A stretch of 64,000 nucleotides of DNA, from NCBI RefSeq assembly GCF_000003815.2, contig NC_049979.1, forward strand, positions 19,645,654-19,709,653. Reading direction: 5' to 3'. Positions 12,501 to 24,934 of the stretch are shown piece after piece; the stretch's first letter is position 1; each line of letters opens with the position of its first letter. The DNA comes from Branchiostoma floridae (Eukaryota; Chordata; Leptocardii; Amphioxiformes; Branchiostomatidae). Below the pieces are notes generated by a model. It made no database searches. It saw only the letters and a program-made list of their open reading frames with translations, and was not told the DNA's origin. A program made the translations under genes and the position numbers.

Positions 12501-15500
12501 TATATATTTCGGAACATAGAGATTTCGGAACATAGAGATTTCGGAACATAGAGATTTCGGAACATAGAGATTTCGGAACATAGAGATTTCGGAACATAGA
12601 CATGTAACCGTAGAGACAAAGATTTCAAAATGGGGGAGGGGGGCAACCTAGAAGTGTAGGAAGGTCAACTGTGTGGTCTGACTTTTTAACCTCCAATAGG
12701 CCAGGTGTTAGCTTGTACCCAGCTTGATTACTGACAGTACACCGCCTACTCTAATGACAGATTCCTACCATCATAGGTAATGGGGCTGAACTATGGTATT
12801 AAAGGAATCACTTGCTGACCACACCCTATATTGAATGGCAATGCTACCTTTGTCAATGACAACCCTGTATAACTAATATCATAGCATTAAAGCGCGAGTC
12901 ATAATAAAGGAATGTTGTGGTATTGCATTTGTGACATCAGTCTGACTGCACCTGTGTTGGTGTACGTTCTATCATCATACATCCATGCATATCTATCAGG
13001 GCATGATAAGCTTGTCAGATAGCAACAACGAGTACGGTAGAGGCACCCATATGGTAGAATGCCATACATGTATGTGATTATTATCACTTCAACTGGAATA
13101 ACAGGACTTGGAATCCAGCTGTGAAGGCCATTCGATTATGGCTCCCAGTTGTGCAGTACATAAAAAGAGAGATTCTCTGAATTCCTTGCTTGAACTTGAT
13201 CTTTCAGCTACATACTATACAAAAAAACACCTTTTGAGGCTTTTCAAAACCTTCTCATCAATAAATTTGGTATTCCGGTAGACTAAGATAATTATACCAT
13301 ATGTCAATATTTTGCCAAAGTCAATATTTCTCAAAAAGGTTCAGGAATATCAAGAATTTGTTTCCAATACATTGGATGTAATCTTGAGGCTGGATAACAG
13401 AGAGATTTGCATTACCAGAAAGCGATAATATAAACTCAGTAAAGGAAACTAGAAAAGTTAGCACTTTCTCAAATTCTCCAATTAGTATTCAGCAATCTTC
13501 AAACTTTGATAAGTTCAACATGGTCATTTCTGACAGTCATGGCACATCATAGTCCAACTAAGCCCGAAAAATGTCTTCAGAAGCTATCCCCAACTTTACG
13601 TCCCAGTGTTATTGTCAAACATCCAAAACTGAAAGGTGGAGAGGGGACTGGGGCCAACTCTAGTACTTCAGTATGGATGAGAAGGACCAGAGATGTAATC
13701 AATGAAGACTGACAACCCTGCTGAGGGTCAGCTCATGGCAAGCTGTGCACTTAATTGCGTCCCATGTGAGGACTTGGTTGAAAATTGTTTGGACCAGAAG
13801 CTGTCCAGAAACTGCACAGTCTGCATGTATAAATGCATAGCTCTTTTTACAGTTGAAGCTTTGATGCAGTGCAGGCATATCATCTTTCAGTCCCCATTGC
13901 CAACCTGCAACACAAGGCTTTAAATCTCAAAATGAACTACTTTTGACAAGCCTAGGGCACCTAAAAATAAGCATGTCACTGCTGAGTTGTTCCTAAAAAC
14001 AGAGATGAATATGATGACCCAGATATACTTTTTTGTTTGTCTAACATTGTATTTGCGACTGCGCTAGCCAATCTACTTCAACAGAATTTGATAGCACAGA
14101 GGTGCACATAGCAGCAACTCAGTCAACGCAACCTTTTGACCAGACACCAAGGTCATTTCACAGGGAGAGCTAGAGCCTTGGAAAACATGTGACGGGCTTG
14201 TGAGGCCAAGAACACCATCTGAATGCTAAAACCTGAAGCTCAAAGACTCCATTGCATGCTTGACTTGTCTGTGTATTGTGTCTGTAACGTACATTGTATA
14301 TACTGGTGGTGTGAAGCTTAACCATCTGGACCATCTGTTATCAGATCCTAAGTCTGTAGTGCAAAGCTACAAGGTAATAGCAATACTACATATACACATT
14401 GCCCTGGCTTTCAACACCAGGGCTGTTTCATTACACCTCCTGGATTGGTCAGAAAAAAAATGTTCTTTCCTGACCCCACCCTATTCTAACCTAACCCCTT
14501 ACCACTCATCTCAAATGCCAAACACCTTCAACATGTTCAAAATCATTCAACTGCTCTTCACTACCCAGGCTTTCCTTTATCTTATCAATTTTGCTAACAC
14601 CCCTTGGGAATCATAAATGGAACAGCCCTGCAAATACTGGCGAATGAAATTTCCCATTAGAATTCAATTTACAATTCTGATGACACTGCTTCTCTTTTAT
14701 GGACACACTGCAATCAAAGACAACCTGTCTTGTATGTTTGTTTTAGTCTTCATAGGTCCACTGTGTCACATCAATCAAAACACCTGTGTCTTCCTTACAT
14801 CGTAAATTGACAGTGCATAATGAAATATGTGCCATAGAAAATACAGCAAACCACTTTTGCCTTGTATTTACGAGGGGTATCTACCTCGGGGTTGCATCGT
14901 TCCACTCTGGTTAAGTATTGTGTAATGGGCTCTCAGAAGCTGTTAAAACAATAGTCCTCTTCCCAACGGAACATTTCCGGCCATGTGAATTGATTACGGG
15001 TGCATACCCTCTGCTTCAAGCCATCTGGCTGGTAATGGAACAGGTCATTTGCGCCCAGTTTTGTACTTGATGAATGTGGGCATCTGCAGAGTTTACAGTC
15101 AACATGTCAGGTAGATGGACCTTTCATCAAGCCTACAGCTTTCTAATCTTCTTTCTTGTAAATCATTGATATTCATAAATCCACTTGCTGTCAGGACCTC
15201 ATTTATCACGCCTGGTCCATTACTTCAAATTATTACTATGCCATATCCATGGCATGAGCTTAGGGATACAGCTCAAGGATTAACAGACAATGTTCTGTTT
15301 CTCACATGACTCCAAAGACTGAAGTTATTTGCAATTGATTATTTGAACGTCATTCTTCTTCTTGTAAATGTTTTAATAAATTGCTGTCATAATCAAACGA
15401 TACAAATATAGCAACGTTAGAGCCAGCATTCCACAGTGAAGTTCCTGGAAACAGAGATATCTTTCCAAAACAAATTCTACATTTCCTGAAGGACTGAAAT

Positions 15501-18077
15501 CTGCCATGCTCATCTCCTGTCCATCCTGTATTCAAAATCTATAAATTTAACCTTTTATATAACTAACAGTCTAACATTATCGAGTCAGACACCCCTTCCA
15601 AGAGGCTTCTCAAAGTTCTTCAAACGCATTTTGCCCCAAAAAATCAAGTGAAATCAACAAATTGGTATCCCTTTCCCTGATCTCTAACACCCCTCCCAGT
15701 TCAATGGACTATCCCAACCAAGGAGGAAGAGACAGACCCCTCCCAATGGGAGCACACTGCAGTATTTTGTCATCATTTCATGCATACTCGCTGTCTCTAT
15801 GAATTCCCAAACCTCCAATTATATATTCACTTTGAGGCAGCTGATACCCAACAGAAATCCTAACTGTCCATTGTCTATTCCCAGCGTTGTCCATGATGCA
15901 GCCATGCAGAAGAGAAGACACTTTATAATATATATTACTTATTATTATATGTTACTAACATCAACTACTAGATATAGAGTGTTACATGATCCCATGTACC
16001 ACCTGGGTTGTCCCAGACATAAGGACTGGGGTGGTCTATGCCCTCACACTGGCCAGATACCACCTCTTTCCTATCAGATAAGGTTACCTTATGAACCCTC
16101 TGCTGAGTGGCTTATGTCAGACTTTATTAGATAGGACAGCCCTTTTGGGGCATACCCTAAATCCATGGAAAAGATTCAGTTTCCTAATATATACATCTTA
16201 CATTAAGGAAGACAGTGGAATAGCATTTTCCTGTAAATTCTTATTCAATTGCTGGGAAAAGCTGCAAGGCTTTTTTCTTTATTTTAAGCCTGGGTTATTT
16301 GATTATTTTTTAAGTGGGGTATTTCTGGTATTTTTTCCCTCCTGAGTTCTTTTTTCAGCAACATTTAATTTGGGAAATCCTCTGGGTGAATGCAAGAAAT
16401 ACCAGTCCTTAGGCTTTAGGATTGACATCTGAACCTCATTTACCCCTCCTTACATGTTGCAGAACACAGTAACCTCCTTGTGTTGTGGGGAAAAAAAACT
16501 CACAGGAGAGCAAAAAAGGGAACGGCAACATGGGGTTTGATTCCTGTTTATTTGTAGGGGGCGAATGCAATTGACAGGCAAACTATGATGTTTGCTTGCC
16601 ACACACAGTTTCAGCAAATTTCCACGGGAAAGCATATACGGACAAAACGACTAGCACGCACTGATTCCGTTTATAGCACAAACACACACAAGTGCAGCTT
16701 CCAGCAGGCATTGGCAAGAAGGCTTTAGAACTTCCTCTCACAAATCCAACATCCTTCTGTTAATTCCGATTATTCCTCTTCTTGCTACTGTACTGCCCTT
16801 ATAATGAATTGGCCTGATCGCTAGATCAGCAATACTTTGAAACCAGTAGAAAGTAAGAAATCTTAGTTGTACCAAGACATCATTTCTTCCTTGAATAAAC
16901 CACACTGCATTCAAGAAATGCAGCCAAATATATTACGTTCTTGTTCAAGTATTCAACTCTAGTGCTAACCCATTTTTCATGAGGGCATTTCAACAACGAG
17001 CTGTCAAACCAAGAAAGCCACACACTCCTTCAATGTCAGCTGATATCAAAGGCTCTCATTAAAAACCATAACAAGGGAACAGCCAAGGCCCTGCTAAAAC
17101 TGACAGAAGAAAACGTAAGAAGGAGTACAAGCAGAAATTTGAGCTGAGGTCCCAGGGTTGTAGTCAAAGGGTTCCCTGTTTAGAAGGGTCACATGTGTCT
17201 AACCCCTTCAACCACCCACTTTGTCACTAAGGAAATTAGAAGCAACACTACCTTTTATTGACTCTAACATTCAATACAAACTCACTGCTTTCCATTAGCT
17301 TCCATTGAAGCGGAAGTCTTAAAAGGAAAACATGTGTTGTAGAAATAAGTTAAGTATAAACATTTAGAATTACTTGAATAAGTGTCAATATTACTTTTGG
17401 TAAAGTAGACAGGTGGAGCAGAATTCAAAACAGGTGTGTATTACCAGGAAAAACTGTGTATAATCTAATTTTTTAATTGCTATGATACAAATACAATCTA
17501 ATTAGGAGAAAGTTCTTTTGTTGTGTTTTAGAATAATCCAACCCCTAGTTTGTTTCCTTGATTCAATCTCTCCAGGCCTGCACTTTCTGACAAAAACCGA
17601 AATTGCCTCAAGGCGTTTTTAGCTCTTTCGAAGGAAGGCCAAAAGGAAGTATTTCATCAACTGATTTAGATAACATCTGTCAGACTAGGGTTGTAACATT
17701 TCCTCTATGAAAATTCATAAAATCTGAGCATCAAATTTTATTGGTCTTTACAGGAAATTTATTCTTACAGGTGAACTGTTACATCACAAGACAATACTTA
17801 CCATTTCTCTCCTGAGGAGAGCTATAGAAGCCTCTAGTCCCAGCTTGGGCCGTCTCCTGGCCCCGGGGACGGGATGGTCATGTCCGTTGGCGCCGTTGGA
17901 CCCGTTACTGCCGTTGAACAGGGCCATGTGGTGCGTCTGGGACCGGGACAAATCGTCCTGAATCATGGACTGTTTCGTGTACAGTCGCTCTAGGTCTCTC
18001 CACGAGTTCGCCGTGTGGGTGTTCAACAGCCCGCTCAGGCTCTTCGGAAGGTCGGGTAACCCCTGGATGTTCGCCAT
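6532..18077 (-). CDS. FAM89: FAM89A/B orthologue (leucine repeat adapter protein family), two exons
   Basis: Coding exons are 18077-17802 and 6903-6532 (215 residues; human paralogues about 185-190). The frame is open further 5' to a GTG at 18143, but the first ATG is at 18077 and gives MANIQGLPDLPKSLSGLLN, matching the family start (GLPPLPRGLSGLLN in FAM89B). Next comes SWRDLERLY.K.S.I.DDLSR, then a Gly/Asn-rich linker and LEASIALLRREM before the GTAAGT donor. Exon 2, after TTGCAG, reads IGLRQMDVSLLCKLWSLYE, the most conserved block of the family. The C-terminal third is strongly acidic (a run of Asp/Glu around 6705-6740), unlike what I recall of the human proteins. In mammals FAM89B (LRAP25) is described as an adapter linking MRCK to LIMK1; that role here is inference. 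The 10.9 kb intron is phase 0. Paralogues A and B probably arose after the lancelet split, so no letter is assigned. Confidence 0.92.
10341..10732. mobile_element. Nonautonomous hAT-like MITE (392 bp)
   Basis: The ends are inverted: CAGGCCCCGTTCTCCCCAGA on the left, and TCTGGGGAGAACCCTG on the right, which reads CAGGGTTCTCCCCAGA in reverse. CAGGG at the tips is usual for hAT elements. A subterminal motif, TATAGTGGAG, appears just inside the left end and twice near the right end. Flanks share GTATA, which may be what is left of the target duplication. No transposase frame is present. Confidence 0.7.
11621..12611. mobile_element. Foldback element with 16-bp tandem-repeat arms (991 bp)
   Basis: The left arm holds four copies of CTATGTTCCGAAATCT; the right arm holds six copies in inverse orientation (TTTCGGAACATAGAGA). 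Outside the repeats the tips are ACGGTGACC and, inverted, ACGGTTACA. AGAG flanks both sides and may be a 4-bp target duplication. The interior contains a direct duplication of about 45 bp (12083-12160, TGCATACAAAGTAAACATTA). No transposase is seen. It lies in the FAM89 intron. Confidence 0.8.
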
Positions 18078-18139
18078 CGAGGGCACTCTGGGTCTCCTCT
18101 GCGCCAGTTTCGCTGGGGAAAGTTTCTCGGTCGCCTCCG

Positions 18140-18403
18140 TCACACCGTGCCGCCGAGGTAAGAGCAGCTGAACGGTAACCTAAACACGCGACAATCTACC
18201 TGATCACTGCTGGGGCTAAAATCCTCGTCTGTGGTACAAACACGAACTGACCCCAACAATAACAGAGTATAAACCTTGTACAAACTGCTTTTCCACGCTG
18301 ATTTGAAGTCGCGAGACGAAGAAATCGTGCCGGGTTGTCCTGAGAGAGAAGCAGGCAGGAAGAGGTCTGTTCCGTCTGCGGAAGTGGCCGTGTTGGGTCG
18401 CAT
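18140..18403 (-). promoter_or_regulatory. Possible 87-codon upstream ORF in the FAM89 5' leader
   Basis: A frame opening with ATG in the FAM89 5' region (MRPNTATSADGTD...) ends in TGA at 18140-18142, 62 nt before the FAM89 ATG at 18077 and out of frame with it. If the leader is unspliced this would act as an upstream ORF. A TTTAG dinucleotide context near 18184 could equally be a splice acceptor that removes it. Confidence 0.3.
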
Positions 18404-19565
18404 GTAGCCTTGTCCTGGGCTCGGTGCTTGCTGACTCCGCTAAAAACGGGCGTTCCGGTGAATTCCCAGGCGATGACGCCGTCAGATCGCTTCCGTCACT
18501 TTAGTGAAAACGTGCCGGTCGAAGTGGATGTCGCCTTCGTGACGAATCGCGGTAGAAATTTGTAAATATTTGAGCGTGCGTCCACAACAGTCCGCCCACA
18601 CATCCTCACAGTTACACAGGACCAACCTGGACTGTTCCAAGAAAGAAAAGAAAACTTGGGGGGTGGAAAGGGGCGACCGCATAAGATGTGTACTTTAATC
18701 TGAAACAATGAAGAAAACAATAAGACTAAAAAGAGTTATCATACAAATATATAGCAGATAATGAATACAAAATAGTTCTAACAATAGCGAAATATACTGT
18801 AAATAAAGTGTGTCCTAGTGACTGTGACCTAGTGACACCCCTTAATTTTTTTGAAACAGTCCACGGTATCAAATACAAAAACGCACAATGACGTACTGGT
18901 ATGAATATGCAGTACAACCGGTCCAAATATGGGCATGTTTGTTGTGACGTCAGTATAGGCGACGTTTGTCAACAGCATGATAACCATTGTCAAACTCTCG
19001 TGGCAGGAAATACAAACAATTTTGTTGTAAACATCAGCTTTACAATATCTACTGTAACGTTATGCTTTGGCGTTAGTGGCACCGTTTATTTTTCAGCATA
19101 GTAGTCACTTTCAATGCAATTGCTTATTTGTTTTGCTATACTCTGATAAAAGTTAATTAAAACGTGATCTTCACGCCATGTAACGTTTAATAACATTACC
19201 GACTTTCGCAAACTATGTATGTGTCATGAAATTTTAGACCACGAGTTCGACTCTCTACTACTGTTATCAATACTAGATTAAGCTGACTGATGATTCTATC
19301 AGATTTTATGAAACTTCAAAAAAGGGAGAACCGTAACGGTAACAGTTGATAGTGATTGGTCATTCCGTTCTTCAAACATTTTACAAAGATTAGAATTACA
19401 CATGTACTAGAAGAGCACAAATACGACGAAATAGAATATTCCCTGTACCAACAAATTTACATGTATCCTTAAAGCTCACCCCTGGCCCAAACGTGCGTGC
19501 GTGCGTGCGCGCGCGCACTTGTTTGTATGTCTGTGTTTGTGTTTGTGTTTGTGCGTGTGCGTGTG

Positions 19566-19616
<51 letters not shown>

Positions 19617-22600
19617 GTGTGTGTGTCAACGTACAGAATGAAATCAGAGGTCGATGCTGTTGGGTGCACTGGATCAGAGGTTGTCTGCAGAGAGCTTTGA
19701 TCCCGGTAGAGGGGGCTGCTGAAGTGCGGGCTATCGATAGATGGGTCCGGGTTGGTTGCTCGGCGATACTGCTGTTTCACATGAGCCACCTTTTCACAAA
19801 CAGTCTTCGCCGCATTTTCATTTCATCCCTCGATCTTTAGGACGATTCACCTTGTATTTGAGCAATAATGTTATATGCAGAATCGTTCCAAACTAAACCA
19901 CAATGAATTTCAGGATCTGAAAATTTAAGAAATGGCAACCCCACAGTTTCCACAAACAGCGAGCATCGTTTTTCAGCGGAGAGGTAATAACGTTATGTCT
20001 ACATCGGAAAATGCAGATTCTACCGGTCCGCGATGTCTCATACATCATATCCCTCCAGCTTAAATGTTGAAGACAGCCTAAAACGTCCAAGTACTGTACA
20101 TGGCGATACAGTTTTATTTGGCACACAAACAGTCTCAAAGTGTTCTACCGGGCCATGGTTTGTAATGTCTAAGAGAGTGTATCGGTGGGGTTTGCATGTT
20201 GGGTCTTTCGTGTGTACTTTAGTCCATGGTTTTGATCTCTGCCAAACTTTCCCTTTTAAATATTTTTCAACTTAAATATTTGACAAGAAGTGAACTTTAT
20301 TGTGCCACTTTCCCCCGGTTTGGAATATCTTAATGTTGCCATCTTCATTTTCTTAGAAATTCGTCTGTCATGTAAGATGAGGCATGCGTGTCCCTATCTT
20401 TTACTGAAGAACTGATGCATTGATGTATATCATACGCACCTTAAACGTCAATTCTTCACAGCAATCAGTTTTAACTTGGTTAGGTGAAACCTGTTACATG
20501 ATTATGATGACTAGAAGACTAGAAACATCGTCTCAGTAAAGTCCGCTTACTTGAACGAGCATCAGTCAAAGGTCTTCAGGAGGGTGTGTCATACAGATAT
20601 CTACTAAAGCTTTGCGTTGTGGGAAAGATGCCGTTCATACATTGAAAACGGTGAATGGCATTGAAAATGACTTTGACCCCATTGAACAAGAGCATGTTTC
20701 CACCTGCCCTCTACTGGCTTCTTGTTTCCGCCGCTCCCGGTTTCGAAAACGTCATCGTACACGTGACGGCATTGTTTTCAACTTGTGTTGTTTGCACTTC
20801 AACCTTTGTAAGCATTTGAGCAGGTTTCTGCGTCGTTACAGACTGGTATGAGTATGCGAAAGTAGGACTTAAAGTTCATCATTCCTGAAGTGCGCATTTT
20901 TTCGACTGGTACTCTGAGAAGTGAAGTTTCTTCGGAATCGCACCCAGAGTTACAGGCCGCCAGTTGGCTGTTACCTCAATATGGCAATGCCGTGGCGCTT
21001 CCCACCACCTGGCCAACCCGATCGAAACCAGCAGGAAGGTGGGTTCCTCTTCTTCATCTTTCGCCACAGACTACGCGTACATTAAGAACCCGGGAGGAGC
21101 ACATTTGAAAGTTCATCTACGTAGTAATCCCAAATAAGTTTTTAAAAGTTTGGTTATACATGTTGTCAGCCTTAGCTTGCAGTTCATACTACTAGTACTT
21201 CCGGGTCTAGATCTGATCATGTACGTAGTGGTTTTCAAAACGTTAGTACGGGCTCTGAAGATTTTTCAGTATTGGTCGGCAGTAATATTATACAGAGTGT
21301 TGACTATAGCCTTAGTGGTCACTGGCACTACTGTAAAAACAAGAAAACAAGAAGTGTGATACCCTATAAGTCCATTAAATATTTGGGAGTTGTTCTCAAT
21401 TCCTTGTTTTATCTTGTCTCCCTTATTTAGATGTTATGAAAAAGAGGTTGTAACTAGAATAATGTATTTCTATTGCTCTTCAATGAATTTAAAGGCATTT
21501 TGCACCAAAACTATATGTGCTGCATACTAGCTACGATGTACTGAAAGAGTGAGAGAAACGCCAAACAATAACTCCATTTTCATGGCTAAAATGTATGCAA
21601 CACATGGTGTGTTGGGGGTGCGGGGTATATAGATTCAATAGCAATGTCTTCAATTTGATTACCAAACGTAGCGGATAATCATACAACACATGTGAATGTG
21701 AATAAAACTCTACACTACGTGGAGCGTATGGCTACGTTGCTACTTCCGTGACCCCATGGCATGGGGCCTCAAATGTCTGGCAAACAAAAGGTTTACATTT
21801 CACAGAGAAACTGAAGACTGGATAACAACTACCATCGCTTCTGGAACTACGTTACGTTTGTGAACGTTAATGCCATGAACCTTAGCTACTTCTGGCGAAT
21901 CTTGCATTTATGACTTATCGTTATTCCAATACATAACTTCTTCCTACGTGTTCGTCATTAGGTTTGCGGCATATTCGCTTTTACTGACATGCATATTATT
22001 GACATCATGGCTCTTTTGACAATCAATACTAGTATCCGATTTATCGAAGTGCAGATATATCTATAACCACGGGGAACACGTAAACCAAACAACGGCCTTT
22101 GTGATGTTGAATCACATGAGCTGTCAAGGGTGAGCCAGGTCAGCCAGTGGTATATGGCATCATTCAGAAAACAACTAACGTTACAATGTCAACAAAGAGG
22201 GCCGTCAGTGCCAACGGTGCGAGACGGTTACCCGCAAAAATATGCGCCCAAAACACAACAATATGCATTTTGAAATGCAGAATCCTCTCGCACACCCGGC
22301 TAACTTTGATAAAATTGAAAAACTAAATATTCATGGTTTTTCAGCCTTCTCTCCCCAATGTCTGTAACGTTTTTTAAAGATCAGATATAGGAAAACAATC
22401 GATTTCCTCCAAGAAGCGCCATACTGTGGAAGTTCATATGGTGCCTGCTCTACAGGTGTGTCACCTTTGACCTCTCTGTCACAAAGCCTTTCATTCCATG
22501 GCTAAATGGCCCAGTTTCGGTGACGTTGTGCCCCTTTGTTCTTGTTTTGCCGATCAATCCCCACAGGTTTCGTGTTTTGACAGATACATTCATTTCTACC

Positions 22601-22798
22601 TTAATAGGCCTCCCTGATAGTATCGACTTCTGTCAGTTTCTAGGGTTTATCATACAAATAATCCGCATCTACTCCATTAAGCGACCACCGAACTAATTAT
22701 GCAATCCTACACGATATTATTGCAGCGTTTTACATAGACTACATCTATAAGAAACGCACAAGAGAACAGCTTGTGCATCAGTGAGACCGCCAGAGCGA
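18404..22798. other. Intergenic: FAM89 promoter side and unassigned DNA
   Basis: The first few hundred bases beside FAM89 are more GC-rich, as expected of a promoter and leader on the - strand. The rest, up to the large inverted repeat, shows no conserved coding frame on either strand. Only the (GT)n tract at 19541-19626 stands out. Confidence 0.5.
19541..19626. repeat. (GT)n microsatellite
   Basis: A nearly pure GT dinucleotide run, preceded by GTTT, GCGT and GCGC variants from about 19493. It explains the Cys/Val and Thr/His open frames on both strands, which are not genes. Confidence 0.97.
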
Positions 22799-24453
22799 AA
22801 TAGAGTTAATTCCAGTTGTGGCGGCCATTTTGGATTTCTGGGGTCATCCGGGGTCATGGCACCAGAACGAGACTGCAGTGGGTACCAGCTGGGCATTCTA
22901 CTATATAGGCTGTATTGCAGACATAAGTATGCCATCTTCGGGAGTGCATTTCACCCCTCTAAGGTTAACAACTGCACAATATATGCCTGTTATCTATAGA
23001 AAATATTGTTTTGAACATTTGAACTTGATTTTGGTGATATTTCTTATTAATTTTTCACATTTTTTGACGGGTGACCTGAGAACAATTAATGTCAGTGTTT
23101 ATGTCTTCCATATGCGCTGTGTATCGGTAACTGTGATTAAACCCTACAATAACATGGAAATATCGGACTGACAGACCTTTGGGTAGAAATTTAGAAGCCA
23201 TTTGGCTGCTATTCTGATGATTTCACGATGCCAAGAACCGTTCGGCAAACTACACTCTATGGGAAAATCCTGCGGCTCTCAATGGGGAAGGCGGTGTATG
23301 TACCGGGTGTGCTCCTTTACTTGTTTCCCAATTTATCTGGCAGTGTTTTTATTGTTTTATTTTAGTTTAAACAACATACCCCGTAACAAAAATGCCCACA
23401 TGTTGCATACCATTGTGGGATGAAATGTTTACTGTTGTTTTTGCAATGTTTCAATGCCAAGGTGGAAAAAAAACATGACTTTGATTGTAAGTGCCAGCGA
23501 AGTAGGGATTGTAGCCTGAGTGTCATCCTAGGTAGCTTATTGGGGCTCCCATACTCACCCCTCACAAACCAGAGGGGTGAGTATGAGAGCCTCTGTAACC
23601 AACTAGGATGATACTCAGGCTAGAGTCGACCCTCACATTACTCTAAAAAACGGGCTTCATGCCAGTTTCAGATCAGTGTGGGTGGAAATGTGACAGAGTT
23701 TTCACAGATGCTGCGAAGATCTGTTCATAAAACTACGTATTACTAAGTTCTGTCGCCAATTTACCTCTTCCACTGACGATAAAATTTACGTTTTTCTCCA
23801 CGTTGGCATTGAAAAATCCCTAACAGAAAAAAATCTGCTACATTTCAACCCACAATTTTATGGACCCAACATGTGGACTTTGTTGTGTAGGGTTATGTTG
23901 TTTAAACTAGAATAAAACAATGAAAACATGAATTGGGAAGAAAGTAAAGGAGCACACCCAGCATGACATTCCCATAGAGCGTAGTTTGCAGAATGGATCT
24001 TGGCATCAATAAATCATCAGAACAACTGCCAAATGTCTTCCAAATTTCTACCCGCAAAGTCATCCCCATATTTTGTGTATTTGTAGGGTTTAATCCCAAT
24101 AGTAAACCTACTATATCACAGTTACCAATATAAAGTACTCATGGATGATATAAACACTGACATTAATTGTTCTCAGGTCACCCGTCAAGAAATGTGAAAA
24201 ATTGATAAAAAATATCACCAAAATCAAATTCAAATGTCCAAAACAATATTTTCTATAGATGACAGGCATATATTGTGCAGTTGTTAACCTTAGAGGGGTG
24301 AAATGCACTCCCGAAGATGGCATACTTATGTCTGCAATACAGCCTATATAGTAGAATGCCCAGCTGGTACCCACTGCAGTCTCGTTCTGGTGCCATGACC
24401 CCGGATGACCCCGGAAATCCAAAATGGCCGCCACAACTGGAATTAACTCTATT
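22799..24453. repeat. Large imperfect inverted repeat (arms about 680 bp)
   Basis: The segment 22799-23480 recurs in inverse orientation at about 23785-24453. Both begin AATAGAGTTAATTCCAGTTG when read inward. The first 350 bp of each arm are almost identical, and the inner halves are more diverged, with small indels. The spacer (23481-23784) contains a second, independent small palindrome. No transposase frame and no clear target duplication were found. The structure ends about 480 bp before the TRANK1 start codon. Confidence 0.9.
23512..23622. mobile_element. Small hairpin MITE nested in the inverted-repeat spacer (111 bp)
   Basis: Two arms of about 50 bp (TAGCCTGAGTGTCATCCTAG inward from the left, TAGCCTGAGTATCATCCTAG inward from the right) meet at a loop of a few bases between CACCCCTC and GAGGGGTG. 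It would form a near-perfect stem. Confidence 0.85.
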
Positions 24454-24934
24454 CCCAAATCATCGGCTTTAATTGATATAAAAGTATATAATTCCATTGT
24501 AATTGTATAGTTTCTTTATGCAAGGAAGTTATATAACCTCAAATTAAGCTAGTGTTTAGTATATCTCCGCGACTCAACCTCTGCTTGGAGAATAAACTTG
24601 GTTCAACATGTGTTTCTTGTTCGCATGGAGCCTGCCACCTGGCCTTATCAAACGGGGTCCAGTAGATGTTTTGTCATTTACATTGTTCGCTACCATTCAA
24701 TCAAACCAAAACATTAGCTTATAGCTTTTTAGAGCACTGACATAAATATACCCGACTACTAAAGCTAAGTCTATGTACAAAAAAACGTATAGAGTTGAAG
24801 ACGTTTAGGTACGCATTTGGCATGTTTGGTATGGTCCAATTGTCACCGGCAGAATGCCAAGGCGGGACGGTGCCAAAAAAACAAATTATGTTGCTTCGGA
24901 ATTTATAGCACTCCAATAGCTTCAGTCATTCAAC

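Larger units (their letters stand above)
6904..17801 (-). other. FAM89 intron (10.9 kb)
   Basis: The intron has donor GTAAGT (17801 downward) and acceptor TTGCAG ending at 6904. It holds the hAT-like MITE at 10341-10732 and the foldback element at 11621-12611. The many open frames of 60-120 codons here have ordinary intronic composition and no recognisable domain. I see nothing else in the intervals 6904-10340 and 12612-17801. Confidence 0.75.

Noticed and set aside
19396-19840. Several Cys/Val and Thr/His open frames
   Set aside because: Products of the (GT)n microsatellite.
22717-24497. Two similar 117-128 codon frames
   Set aside because: They are the two arms of the large inverted repeat read inward; no domain and no conservation beyond the repeat identity.
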